This document shows, piece after piece, positions 23,386 through 32,700 of a stretch of 39,711 nt of DNA. The DNA is taken from NCBI GenBank assembly GCA_948470065.1, contig CAOKNO010000020.1, forward strand, positions 1-39,711, written 5' to 3'. The notes beneath the pieces were generated by a model. The model had not been told where the DNA came from. It ran no database searches and saw nothing but the letters and a program-made list of their open reading frames with translations. Made by a program: the position numbers and the translations under genes. The stretch's first letter is position 1, and every line of letters starts with the position of its first letter. The DNA comes from an uncultured Eubacterium sp. (lineage in GTDB: Bacteria; Bacillota; Clostridia; Lachnospirales; Lachnospiraceae).

Positions 23386-24255
23386 CTATTGCTCTTTCAG
23401 ATAATCCAGTATGCTATGAAGCGCGACATTCCCTTCTCCTACCGCTTTTGCATACTGGTATGGACGCCCCGTACAGTCGCCAGCGGCAAAACAGCCCTTT
23501 AAATTGGTCTGCTGCGCACGGTCTACCCGTATATGCCCGTCTTTCATCTCAAGCCCTTTGAGCAATACCGAAGGGCTTACACTGTCCTTTAGACAGAATA
23601 CGCCGTCTACCGGGATCTCCATCCCCTGGAAGACAAGCGCTTCTACCTGCTTTTCCCCCTTGATCTCAGAAGGATAACCTATCGAGGCATGGATATTCCC
23701 GCGCTCTAAGCAAAATCCACGGTAAGTGGTAAATACCGTTACCTCGTCTGCCAGATCTGCCAAAAATGCAATCTCTTCTTCAAATTGTGGGTTTGTACAG
23801 ACTACCGCGATACGCTTCCCCTTATACAGAAAACCGTCGCAGGTAGCGCAATAGCTGACGCCGCGGCCCAACAGGCGTTCTTCCCCTAAGATGGTCTTCG
23901 TTGTTTCCATACCAATTGCCAGAAGCAGCGATTTCGCCTCATACATTTCCCCTTTTACATTGACTGCATAAGAATTTCCCATCGGGTATATGCTGCTAAT
24001 CTGTTCCGTCACCAAAGAAATCCCAGCCTCCTCCACTTGCTGCTGGAAGATATCGCGCATTTCAAGCCCAGTCACCTGGATCAATCCTGGATAATTCCCC
24101 ACCTGCCCTGCTTTTTCAATTTTGGCGCTAAGCCCTTTGCTGCCAAACCAGCAAAATTCCAGATTCCTGTTTTTTGCAGTTAACGCGGCCGATATGCCCG
24201 CAGGACCGCTTCCGATAATCATTACGTCATACATGCCTTGCCACTCTCCTTCCAT
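23386..24255 (-). CDS. Thioredoxin-reductase-like FAD/NAD(P) oxidoreductase
   Basis: This 289-residue two-dinucleotide-domain flavoprotein has the FAD motif GSGPAGISAA, the redox-active CATCDG and the FAD tail GCFAAGDCTGRPYQYAKAVGEG. The partner NADPH loop is weak: after GKRIAVVCTNP no GxGxxA is seen, so pyridine-nucleotide binding may differ from TrxB. No trxA is near. The start at 24255 has AAAGGA six bases upstream; 24234 (MYDVMIIG) is an alternative. It sits between galK and the regulator and may share the regulator's operator. Confidence 0.88.
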   Translation of the reverse strand: MEGEWQGMYDVMIIGSGPAGISAALTAKNRNLEFCWFGSKGLSAKIEKAGQVGNYPGLIQVTGLEMRDIFQQQVEEAGISLVTEQISSIYPMGNSYAVNVKGEMYEAKSLLLAIGMETTKTILGEERLLGRGVSYCATCDGFLYKGKRIAVVCTNPQFEEEIAFLADLADEVTVFTTYRGFCLERGNIHASIGYPSEIKGEKQVEALVFQGMEIPVDGVFCLKDSVSPSVLLKGLEMKDGHIRVDRAQQTNLKGCFAAGDCTGRPYQYAKAVGEGNVALHSILDYLKEQ

Positions 24256-24296
24256 GACGAGTCCTTTCTTTGTTTTTTACAATGTACAAAAATAGT

Positions 24297-24314
24297 TTTA
24301 GTAAATTTACTAAA
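24297..24314. promoter_or_regulatory. 18-bp palindromic operator between divergent genes
   Basis: TTTAGTAAATTTACTAAA is perfectly palindromic and lies 7 bp above the -35 of the LacI-family gene and 40 bp above the flavoprotein gene. It is a typical LacI/GalR-size site and shares its arms with the sites at galK, suggesting autoregulation and control of gal genes. Confidence 0.7.
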
Positions 24315-24320
24315 TATTAT

Positions 24321-24348
24321 TTGCTTTTTCCTGTTTTTTTGATATACT
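24321..24348 (+). promoter_or_regulatory. Promoter of the LacI-family gene
   Basis: TTGCTT, a 16-base spacer and TATACT. The leader to the ATG is about 100 bases. Confidence 0.55.
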
Positions 24349-24448
24349 TTATGAAACGGCCATATGGCCAGCATCTTACGAATGACGGAACGAACGTTAC
24401 TATCTAGTTCATCCGCTTGGGTAACAAGTAACGGATTAAATTATTTAG

Positions 24449-25453
<1,005 letters not shown>

Positions 25454-25473
25454 TCCTTCCAGCAGGCATACCT

Positions 25474-26943
25474 TTATTCTACATTGATTTCCGGCGCATC
25501 CAGGCCGCCCCAATCTTCACCGCCTGACGGCTCTGGCGGCGCTTCCGGTTCGGTAGGCGGAGCCGGCGGTGTTTCTGGCTCCGTAGGCGGGGCTGGTCCT
25601 ACCGGCGGTTCTGGTGCGGGCGGCTCCGGCGTAGCGGGCGTAACCGAAGGCTGCGGCTCTTCCTGCGCAGGCGGGTTAGAAGCCCCTCCATTTTCAGGAT
25701 CCGTACCCCGCGCAGGCGTCTGCGGGCTGTCTTCCGGATCGGACGCCCCACCATCTCTGCCAGGATCCGCCTGGCTTTGCTCCAAAGCCTGAGCTTCCGC
25801 CTCACGCTTTTTTTGTTCCCGTTCTTTTTGTTTCTTCTTTTTCTGTTCCTCCCGTTCCTTTTGTTCCTCCTGTTTTTCCTGCCATACCTGCTCTGCTGTT
25901 TCCAACCCCTGTTCGAATCCGGCGATTGCCTGGGATAGCTGGAATGGATCCTCATACGTCCACGGTGACACCATCTGCCGCCCCTTTTTTTCCCTGCCCT
26001 CATTGCCAAAATAGCCATTCTGAAATGCAATCCCTGCCGCCCCGGCGCCAACAGCAGCCACACCGACTGCAATTGTTGCATAGAGGGCGGCTTTCGTAGT
26101 AAGAATCCTTTTAATCCCTCCAGTTACTGCCCGTGCCCCAGCTAGGCCGCCCACCCCAAAACCAGAACCTGCGGGCGGCTTCCCTCCTGCCTTCCCAGAC
26201 GCTCCCGCTTTGGGCAATGGTTGGCTGCCTGCCTTCCCGGATGTTCCCGCTTCGGCCTTCCCAATCCTTTCGCAGCTTCCTTTGTACAATTCCCTGGCAA
26301 GCCCCTCGTCCATTTCCAATTCCTCCGCCCAAAGCTGGAACACCAGCAGAAGCAGCGGAAGGCTGAGACTGTGGAGTTTGATCCCCTCCCTTGCTTCCCG
26401 TTCTTGGATTGCCTGTTTCAAATTCTTCCTGGCATAATTCAGGCGGCTCTTCACCGTCCCCTCGCTACAGGAAAACACTTCCGCGATTTCCCTCACGCTC
26501 ATTTCATCGTAATAATAAGCCAATAACGCCGCTTTTTGAAGCTCTGGGAGTTCCTCTAACATCTCCTTTACAATCTGCGCCGACTCTCTTTTCTGCAACG
26601 CCTGCTCCGGCTGGACGTCTTCGTCCAAATCCACCAAGGCGCCAAACACGGCCTCTTCCTCCTGAACCAGGACGTCCTTCTGCTTCCGCAGGAGCTTTGT
26701 GGCCTGACGGAATGCAATCCCGCCTAGCCAGGCATAAATCCTTTTGTTTTCCTGCAAAGAATCGATCGAGCGGTAGGCGTTAAAATAGACTTCCTGTACC
26801 AAATCATGTACGTCAGCATCATTTTTCAACAAAGATCTCGCCTGCATCATCACATAATTATGCGTCTGGTCATACAAGACCTGGAATCCCTGCTGCTCTC
26901 CCTGGCGAAGCTGCTCAATGGCATAATCCAACCTTTCATCCAT
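25474..26943 (-). CDS. ECF-type sigma factor fused to a membrane segment and Pro-rich tail
   Basis: This 489-residue protein starts with sigma-70 region 2 (about 20-85, with DVHDLVQEVYFNAYRSID) and region 4 (about 122-180, YYYDEMSVREIAEVFSCSEG), like an ECF sigma factor. After a Gly/Ala/Lys-rich stretch comes one membrane segment (about 286-309, LYATIAVGVAAVGAGAAGIA). Then follow a Lys/Glu coiled coil (385-410) and a Pro/Glu-rich outer tail of about 90 residues ending EINVE. A sigma factor tethered to the membrane suggests control by release or by an outside signal. The start at 26943 has AAGGAG-type purines upstream; longer starts at 27015 and TTG 27030 lack a ribosome site and overlap the -10. 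It follows the secreted protein at 27065. Confidence 0.75.
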   Translation of the reverse strand: MDERLDYAIEQLRQGEQQGFQVLYDQTHNYVMMQARSLLKNDADVHDLVQEVYFNAYRSIDSLQENKRIYAWLGGIAFRQATKLLRKQKDVLVQEEEAVFGALVDLDEDVQPEQALQKRESAQIVKEMLEELPELQKAALLAYYYDEMSVREIAEVFSCSEGTVKSRLNYARKNLKQAIQEREAREGIKLHSLSLPLLLLVFQLWAEELEMDEGLARELYKGSCERIGKAEAGTSGKAGSQPLPKAGASGKAGGKPPAGSGFGVGGLAGARAVTGGIKRILTTKAALYATIAVGVAAVGAGAAGIAFQNGYFGNEGREKKGRQMVSPWTYEDPFQLSQAIAGFEQGLETAEQVWQEKQEEQKEREEQKKKKQKEREQKKREAEAQALEQSQADPGRDGGASDPEDSPQTPARGTDPENGGASNPPAQEEPQPSVTPATPEPPAPEPPVGPAPPTEPETPPAPPTEPEAPPEPSGGEDWGGLDAPEINVE

Positions 26944-27017
26944 TGCTTCCCCTTCTCCTTCCTTTCCAAACAAACCTTTTATTTTCTGCTTAAACGCGCC
27001 AAAAGCCGTTGCCATAC

Positions 27018-27029
27018 CGGAGTATAGCA
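27018..27029 (-). promoter_or_regulatory. Extended -10 of the sigma-factor gene
   Basis: TTGCTATACT on the minus strand is a TGn-TATACT extended -10. The start would be near 27013, supporting the ATG at 26943. Confidence 0.4.
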
Positions 27030-27064
27030 ACAGCTCTTTTGACCTAAAAACAGGTATCAGGCTT

Positions 27065-29515
27065 CTATTTTATCTTTACAGATTTTGCAGCAGAATAAGC
27101 GCTGTAATACGTCTTGCCCTTCGCCTTCTTATAAGCCCTGATCTTATAAAAATATGTCTTTCCTTTTTTCAGCTTCTTGCTGTCTGTATATTTCACCGTT
27201 TTGCTGTTCTTAATGGTCTTAATCTTCTTGTACTTACCATTTTTCCCTTCCGCACGGTAAATCTCATACCCGGCTGCCCGCGGCACCTTCGACCAGGTAA
27301 GCTTTACCTTCTTCTTGCTGACCTTCTGCAGCTTCGAAGAGGACGGTCCTTGTGCATTGATACCAAGCTTGTATTTCCCTTTCGCAGAACCTGAGATTTT
27401 AATATAATATGTATGGTATCGGCTTAACTTCAGCGTCGCCTGCTGTGCGCTTACCGACCGCTTCCCGCCGACATATGCATACATTACCCTCTGATCCCAT
27501 ACCTCATTCTTATTCTTATAAATATTGATTTCCATATAGGAATCCTTACTTATATTAGAGAATTTAAGCTGGTACGAGGTATAATCTGTCGTTGTAAACT
27601 TAAACCAATCCACATCCTTCTCATTTTGCAGCCCATACGTCTTCGTTTCATTCAAAGACAGCTTCTTGGCAGACAAAGCCGTATCCTTGACGTCATCCTT
27701 TGTGCTGTTCAGCTTCATGATATACTTTACTTCCTTCTTAAAGCTGTCATATGGATACCGGAACACTTTCATATAATAGGTATGGTTTGATTTTAATTTC
27801 TGAAGGTTAAACGTATTGCTCCTTTTTCCAGAAATGGATTCATCTAATGATCCCGCTCCGGCAAACTCCTTATTGTCCCAAATCTGGATGCTTATGGTAC
27901 AATCCCCAGTATTATCAAAGGACAGTTCATAGAAATTCTCATCCTTTTTCGTCGTAAACTTATAGTAATCCACATCGCTTGAGTCCTGGATCCCCCGCTT
28001 CAATGATTTCCCTATATTAAGCGTTGTAATATTTTCTAATTTATCATCGCCGTTATTCACCTTATTGTTCATATCGTCCAACAAAGACGTGACAGAAAAC
28101 GTATAGGCGGAAGAACGTCCATAGTAACTATACCAATAATCATAGTGGAATACCTTCAGATAATAGGTATGCTTCCGTTTCAGCTTGCCCATTGCGTGTT
28201 TCCCATACTTTTTTTCATCTTGCGTCGCATCAATGATGCGGTTCCCCGCAAGTTCCTCATTATCATAAATCTGATATTTGATCTTTGCATCATCGCTCAG
28301 GTTCGTTAATTCAAACCAGTAGAACGAATCGGTATCTGGCGTAGTAAATTTGAAAATGTCAACGTCATTCCTGTTCTGCAGGGCTTTCGTTACCTTTTTC
28401 CCTACCTGGAACACCGTGGCGCGCCCCGTATCATCCATCACATCATCTTCCACGCTGTTAACCTTGAAGTAATACGGCGCCGTTTTGGAAAGCCCAGAAT
28501 ACTTGGTGTATTTCACCTTAATATAATACGTATGGTTGGGCAAAAGCTTCGACAGGTTCTGGTCGAATGACTTCCCTTTATCTGCGTTGCATTCCGGAAA
28601 ATCCTTGACAAAAAACTCATCCTCATATACCGTGACATACATACTGCCCTCTGTCCCGCCGTGGGTAAATTCCAGATCATAAAACGTTTCCGGATTGCTG
28701 GACGTCGTAAATGAGAAGTAGTCCACATCCCCCGCATTCTGTAGCCCTCTGGTAATCTTCTGGTTCAGGGGAACTGCCTCCGCCTCTAACACGGTATCCT
28801 TTACATCGTCCTCTACCGTGTTCATCTGGAAAAAATACGGAGCCGGAGCGGAAAGCGTCTGACCCGTATACTTTACCTCAAGATAATACACCTTCCCTCG
28901 CTGCAGTTTCTTCGCCAAATCCCACGAGATGCTTTTCTTCTTTACTACCTCCTCCTTCGCTATTGCGTTGCCGGCAAATTGCTCATTATCGCTTATTGTA
29001 ATATACATATTAACATCACTGGCATTGGTACATACAAAACTATAAAACAACTCCTTATCCTCTGCCGTAATGACATAAAGATCCCTTTTTTTCTCATTCT
29101 CCAGGCTCCCCTCCACCCGTGTGTTAAAGGCAAACGAACCATTCCTAGAAACCGCCCCATCCACTGGCAAAGCTTCCAGGCTCTGTTCCTGAACCCCATT
29201 TATTTCCGGCACAGATTCTCCCACTTCTAAACCCGTTCCCTCGATCCCATCCGCTTCTTCTACTATGGAATCTGCAGAAGGCGCTTCTATGCCTTCCTCT
29301 GCCACTATTGTTTCCTCTACGGCATCCTCTGCTCCAAAATCCACGCTTTCAGCCGGCAGTTCTTCCCGCTCCTCTGTACCTGCCACGCCTTCCTCTGCCA
29401 TTGTTCCTGTCCTAGGCAAATTTCCAGCATATACGCTACTCCCACCAAAAGATGTAACCGCAACGGCCGCTGCCAAAATAACTGCAAATAACTTATCCCT
29501 TTTCCTCTTTCCCAT
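27065..29515 (-). CDS. Secreted multidomain surface protein: five beta repeats and a fibronectin-III-like end
   Basis: This 816-residue protein starts at ATG 29515 with AGGAAGGA upstream and a signal peptide (cleavage likely after VYA, residue 30). A Glu-rich linker follows. Five repeats of about 110 residues then share the core LQNxxDVDxFxFTT and end with YYxKV...DDVxD; these look like pre-peptidase C-terminal-type beta domains. The last 95 residues form a fibronectin type III-like domain (VKLTWSKVPRAAGYEIYRA ... YFYKIRAYKK). It is very Lys- and Tyr-rich. It has no sortase motif or catalytic domain, so it is probably a cell-wall-associated adhesin or scaffold. The sigma factor gene follows by 121 bases. 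Confidence 0.75.
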   Translation of the reverse strand: MGKRKRDKLFAVILAAAVAVTSFGGSSVYAGNLPRTGTMAEEGVAGTEEREELPAESVDFGAEDAVEETIVAEEGIEAPSADSIVEEADGIEGTGLEVGESVPEINGVQEQSLEALPVDGAVSRNGSFAFNTRVEGSLENEKKRDLYVITAEDKELFYSFVCTNASDVNMYITISDNEQFAGNAIAKEEVVKKKSISWDLAKKLQRGKVYYLEVKYTGQTLSAPAPYFFQMNTVEDDVKDTVLEAEAVPLNQKITRGLQNAGDVDYFSFTTSSNPETFYDLEFTHGGTEGSMYVTVYEDEFFVKDFPECNADKGKSFDQNLSKLLPNHTYYIKVKYTKYSGLSKTAPYYFKVNSVEDDVMDDTGRATVFQVGKKVTKALQNRNDVDIFKFTTPDTDSFYWFELTNLSDDAKIKYQIYDNEELAGNRIIDATQDEKKYGKHAMGKLKRKHTYYLKVFHYDYWYSYYGRSSAYTFSVTSLLDDMNNKVNNGDDKLENITTLNIGKSLKRGIQDSSDVDYYKFTTKKDENFYELSFDNTGDCTISIQIWDNKEFAGAGSLDESISGKRSNTFNLQKLKSNHTYYMKVFRYPYDSFKKEVKYIMKLNSTKDDVKDTALSAKKLSLNETKTYGLQNEKDVDWFKFTTTDYTSYQLKFSNISKDSYMEINIYKNKNEVWDQRVMYAYVGGKRSVSAQQATLKLSRYHTYYIKISGSAKGKYKLGINAQGPSSSKLQKVSKKKVKLTWSKVPRAAGYEIYRAEGKNGKYKKIKTIKNSKTVKYTDSKKLKKGKTYFYKIRAYKKAKGKTYYSAYSAAKSVKIK

Positions 29516-29563
29516 CAATCTTGTCCTTCCTTTCTTACCTTTCTTCCCTTGCATCCTCTTTTC

Positions 29564-29664
29564 TTTCCATACTTGCCCTTTTTACCCCCTACCCTGCACT
29601 CCCTCTTATTTCCATACTTGCCCTTTTTACCCCCCTACCCTGCACCCCCTCTTATTTCCATACT
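29564..29664. repeat. 45-46 bp tandem repeat upstream of the secreted protein
   Basis: TTTCCATACTTGCCCTTTTTA recurs (shown by TTTCCATACTTGCC at 29564 and 29609, and partly at 29655). It is pyrimidine-rich on plus and has no open gene on either strand that looks real. Confidence 0.6.
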
Positions 29665-30104
29665 TACTCCCCTCCAAATACGCCAGCCATGTCGTCTGGC
29701 CCTTCTTTCATATAATACGTCCCCTTGTTACATTTTGCAAGTTTTATCGTAGATTTCTGCTTATTATATTCATCCGCCTCCACTATCCCTCCCTTTTCTT
29801 ATGTATTTTTATTTCCTTTTACTTATAAGTACCACCTACCAAGCATTCGGTTTTATTTTTTTCAAAATTTTTTTAATTTTTTTATTTCCGCACAAACTCA
29901 TAATCTGCCCCACTTGTACATAATTTCTAACCCAAAACACCACTTCAAAATTCCAACCGCTTTCTATTCTATTATCGGAAGATACATCCATCTTGTCAAT
30001 CAGCTTCCCTCTTATTTCTTCCGAAAGCCCCATCCTTAATTCCGTAAAATATTTAAAAAAGAAAATGTCCATGCCGCAGCACCAAACATTCCCCTATCAT
30101 AGTT

Positions 30105-30205
30105 GATTTTTCCATCGTCCACCAACCTCCAGCACCTATGTCCGGAAAATAACAGATTTTTCCATTGCCCGCAACCTCCGACACCTACGTTCAGAAAACG
30201 TATCA
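30105..30205. repeat. Imperfect 50-bp direct repeat, two copies
   Basis: GATTTTTCCATCGTCCACC starts at 30105 and GATTTTTCCATTGCCCGC at 30155, and both continue with AACCTCC..CACCTA.GT.C.GAAAA. Identity is about 75 percent by eye. Confidence 0.5.
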
Positions 30206-30218
30206 AATTTTCCTTAAG

Positions 30219-30320
30219 ATGCTGAGAATGGGCAAATTGACAGTTAAGGAGATTGCAGAATATACAGAACTTAGTATTTTGGAAGCGGAGCAGCTTGCCA
30301 AAGTTAAGGCTGTGCAATAA
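30219..30320 (+). pseudogene. C-terminal relic of an Rpn/transposase-family gene
   Basis: The frame MLRMGKLTVKEIAEYTELSI then LEAEQLAKVKAVQ stop looks like the small C-terminal helix-turn-helix-like end (GKLTxxEIAxxTxLS) of Rpn-family proteins. No nuclease domain is upstream. The frame is open a little further up (TYQIFLK) but is not recognisable. Confidence 0.4.
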
Positions 30321-30425
30321 TCGTTTTATAATCAGCCATTGTCAACCGCATTTTTATCCCACGGTTGCAAAGCGCGGATTTTTCACACTGGAGCAAAGTA
30401 ATATTCCGCACGCCAGGAACCAGCC

Positions 30426-30600
30426 GCAGGAGCCGGGGGCAGGCTATGGAAGGACATTCCAGGGCGCTTTTTGCGTAGGTGAAATCCACTGTTTACGTAG
30501 ACTTGGGAACGAAGGCTCTCCTGAGTTCCCTAGCCGAAGTTAACAGTTAGTTCACCGAAGCTTTGCCCCAGTCCTACCAGAGCCTGCCCCCGGCTCCTGC
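30426..30600. repeat. 175-bp long inverted repeat / candidate structured RNA
   Basis: The outer arms GCAGGAGCCGGGGGCAGGCT (30426-30445) and AGCCTGCCCCCGGCTCCTGC (30581-30600) are a perfect 20-bp inverted repeat. Inside, further segments pair in nested order: AGGAC/GTCCT, GCTT/AAGC, GGTGAA/TTCACC (30478-30483 with 30551-30556), ACTGTT/AACAGT (30488-30493 with 30542-30547), ACTT/AAGT and GGGAAC/GTTCCC (30505-30510 with 30525-30530). The whole element folds into one irregular rod with a short terminal loop. It contains no plausible gene. It may be a non-coding RNA (a 6S-like rod is one idea) or a mobile DNA hairpin. Confidence 0.55.
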
Positions 30601-30606
30601 AGCGTC

Positions 30607-30677
30607 CGTCCCGCCGCTAATTTCCGTCCCCCCGCTAATTTCCGTCCCCCCGCCAATTTCCGCCCTCCGCCAATCTC
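30607..30677. repeat. 18-bp tandem repeat, about four copies
   Basis: Units CGTCCCGCCGCTAATTTC, CGTCCCCCCGCTAATTTC, CGTCCCCCCGCCAATTTC and a degenerate fourth lie between the inverted-repeat element and the stop codon of the TPR lipoprotein. Confidence 0.75.
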
Positions 30678-30678
30678 C

Positions 30679-31668
30679 TTACCTCGTCTGCAAAAATTGA
30701 TGCTCCCTCTGCGCTGCCTCATCATCTGGATAATCCTCAATATATGCCGCCATCTTCTCCTTCGCCGTACTAAAATCCAGCAGATTCTCATATGCAATTA
30801 TCTCATTGCGCCGGATCTGCTGCTCCTGCCCAGTATTTTTGCCGTCTAGGATCCTCTGGAAAAATTCCAACGCCTCTTTATACTTGCCAGAAGCCATCTG
30901 CGCTTCCCCCATTTTTACCATAATGGAGGTATCGTCCTTATTCTCCTGCATATAAATTTCATATAAATTATTCGCCTTTTTTGCCTCCCCATCCGCTTCA
31001 TACACCTGCGCCAGATAAAGCCTGGCCTTCGAATCCTTCTCTTTGATTGCCTTATCCAGTTCCTTCTTGGCAGATTTGTAGTCCTCCATCAGATAGTAAA
31101 TATGGCCGCGTTCCCTATAATCCTCTGCGCTATTCCCTTCCAGCTTCAATGCTTTCTTCAAGGTTTCCGTCGCCTTGTTCTCATAACCGATTGCTAACAG
31201 CCCTTCATACACGGAAATATACACCTCATAATCCTTCCCGCAATACGCCAGTGCATTTTCAAAATCACCCAAAGCTTCTTTGCCTTTTCCCTCCTTGAGG
31301 TTCATGCATCCTCGCAGGTAATACGCTCTGGCGTCCTTCTTATTGTAATCCAGCAATGCCCCGCAGGTTTCCATCGCCCCTTTTGTATCGCCGCTGTTGT
31401 ACTGTGCAACCGCCTTGTAATAACAGATATCCAATTCCGTCTCACCGACTACGGCTTTGGACTGATCCAGAGCCTTCTGGAAAAACTCTACCGCTTCCCC
31501 ATATTTCCCTGCATTCATCCGATGGATCCCCGTCTTACGGAACGACAATTGATCGTTTGCCTCTTCCTTTTTCTGGCATCCAGCCAGGCTTCCCATAGCC
31601 AGCATTGCCGTCAGTATCAGTAACGCGCTCCTCTTTTTCCGTACCTGTCCCATTGCATTCCTACCCAT
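30679..31668 (-). CDS. TPR-repeat lipoprotein
   Basis: This 329-residue protein has a lipoprotein signal peptide with the lipobox LAGC (cysteine near residue 31), so it should be anchored outside the cytoplasmic membrane. The rest is tetratricopeptide-like helical repeats with recurring A.Y..G....A...F..AL patterns (for example GKYGEAVEFFQKALD, GKEALGDFENALAYC, GKYKEALEFFQRILD). Such repeats bind partner proteins; the partner is unknown. It starts at 31668 with AAGGG upstream; ATG 31653 is an alternative. It lies after the EamA gene on the same strand, with a gap of 75 bases. Confidence 0.85.
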   Translation of the reverse strand: MGRNAMGQVRKKRSALLILTAMLAMGSLAGCQKKEEANDQLSFRKTGIHRMNAGKYGEAVEFFQKALDQSKAVVGETELDICYYKAVAQYNSGDTKGAMETCGALLDYNKKDARAYYLRGCMNLKEGKGKEALGDFENALAYCGKDYEVYISVYEGLLAIGYENKATETLKKALKLEGNSAEDYRERGHIYYLMEDYKSAKKELDKAIKEKDSKARLYLAQVYEADGEAKKANNLYEIYMQENKDDTSIMVKMGEAQMASGKYKEALEFFQRILDGKNTGQEQQIRRNEIIAYENLLDFSTAKEKMAAYIEDYPDDEAAQREHQFLQTR

Positions 31669-31743
31669 AAACTACCCTTGCCTTTCTGTCCTCTTAACCA
31701 AGTACGCCCCCAAATCCCGGTTCCTTCCGCAAAACTGTGCCAG

Positions 31744-32700
31744 CTATGTCTCTTCCCCCGATTCCTTTGGGGCAAGCTGCGCCAACAGGATTGCCGCAAA
31801 CATCAACATACAGCCCAAGGTTTCCTGCCAGGACAACGCCTGCCCAAGCAGGATCATCCCTGCTAAAACCGAAATGACAGATTCCAGGCTTAAGATCAAA
31901 GACGCAACCGTCGGCTGCATCCCCTTCTGCCCTACAATCTGCAACGTATACGCCACCCCGCAGGATAAGACGCCCGCATAGCCGATTGGCTTCCATGCCG
32001 CAAGGATCTGCGCAATCTGCGGCTCCTCTGCCAGAAACATTGCAGCCCCTGACAAAATACCGCAGACAAAGAACTGGATACAAGACATCTTTACCCCGTC
32101 GACCCGTTCTGTAAAATAATCAATCACCATAATATGTGCGGAAAACAATAGCGCACAGATAAATACCAGGAAATCACCCTTCCCAACTGGGATCCCCCGC
32201 CATATCCTGTTTTCTACCTCAGCAGCGCCGCCAGCCCCCGCCATGCACAAGAAATACAGGCCTGCAACTGCCAAAACCACGCCCAGCCAAATCAAAGGCC
32301 CGCATTTCTTATGGAAAAACAATCCGATGATTGGGACAATTACAATGTAAAGCGCCGTGATAAACCCTGCCTTGCCTACCGTGGTATACGCAATCCCAAC
32401 CTGCTGGAAATTTGTCGCCAAACAAAGCAGCACGCCGCAGGATACGCCTCCTGCTATTAATTCCTTGTCAATCCCACTCTTTTTGCTGCTGGCAGCTTGC
32501 ATCCTTTGTCCTTTTGGGCTGCTTGTTCCACGCAGCAAGATAAATGGAATTAATACCGCCCCGCCCAACAGGGAACGGATGCAGTTAAAGGTCAACGGCT
32601 CTACATAATCCATCCCAACGCTCTGCGCTACAAAAGCCACGCCCCAAATCCCTGCCGTCAGAAACAACAGCAGGGAACTTCTGATTTGTGTTTTTTTCAT
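31744..32700 (-). CDS. EamA/DMT-family transporter
   Basis: This 318-residue membrane protein has ten predicted hydrophobic segments arranged as two EamA repeats. It begins MKKTQIRSSLLLFLTAGIWG with FVAQSVGMDYVEPLTF, and the second half contains VLSCGVAYTLQIVGQKGMQPTVASLILSLESVISVLAG. This is typical of drug/metabolite exporters; the substrate is unknown. I chose ATG 32700. The frame runs upstream to 32898, but those 66 residues are Arg/Cys/Trp-rich and do not look like protein, and a GGTGG lies just before 32700. Confidence 0.88.
   Translation of the reverse strand: MKKTQIRSSLLLFLTAGIWGVAFVAQSVGMDYVEPLTFNCIRSLLGGAVLIPFILLRGTSSPKGQRMQAASSKKSGIDKELIAGGVSCGVLLCLATNFQQVGIAYTTVGKAGFITALYIVIVPIIGLFFHKKCGPLIWLGVVLAVAGLYFLCMAGAGGAAEVENRIWRGIPVGKGDFLVFICALLFSAHIMVIDYFTERVDGVKMSCIQFFVCGILSGAAMFLAEEPQIAQILAAWKPIGYAGVLSCGVAYTLQIVGQKGMQPTVASLILSLESVISVLAGMILLGQALSWQETLGCMLMFAAILLAQLAPKESGEET

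Larger units (their letters stand above)
29516..30678. other. Gene-poor region with repeats and a structured element
   Basis: This stretch of 1.16 kb has no convincing intact gene. A 78-residue minus frame at 29836-30072 is AT-rich, has no good ribosome site and I do not recognise it. The region holds the 45-bp repeats, imperfect 50-bp repeats (30105-30205), an Rpn C-terminal relic (30219-30320), the long inverted-repeat element (30426-30600) and 18-bp repeats (30607-30677). Confidence 0.55.

Noticed and set aside
25484-25792. Gly/Ser-rich plus frame opposite the sigma-factor tail
   Set aside because: It mirrors the Pro/Glu codons of the real gene in antisense.
29836-30072. 78-residue minus frame
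   Set aside because: AT-rich, no ribosome site and no recognisable motif; it could be a gene remnant but I cannot support a call.
30426-30600. CRISPR array, tRNA, SRP RNA or tmRNA
   Set aside because: There are no spaced direct repeats, no cloverleaf and no SRP or tmRNA signature sequences; the 6S idea is kept only as a hypothesis.
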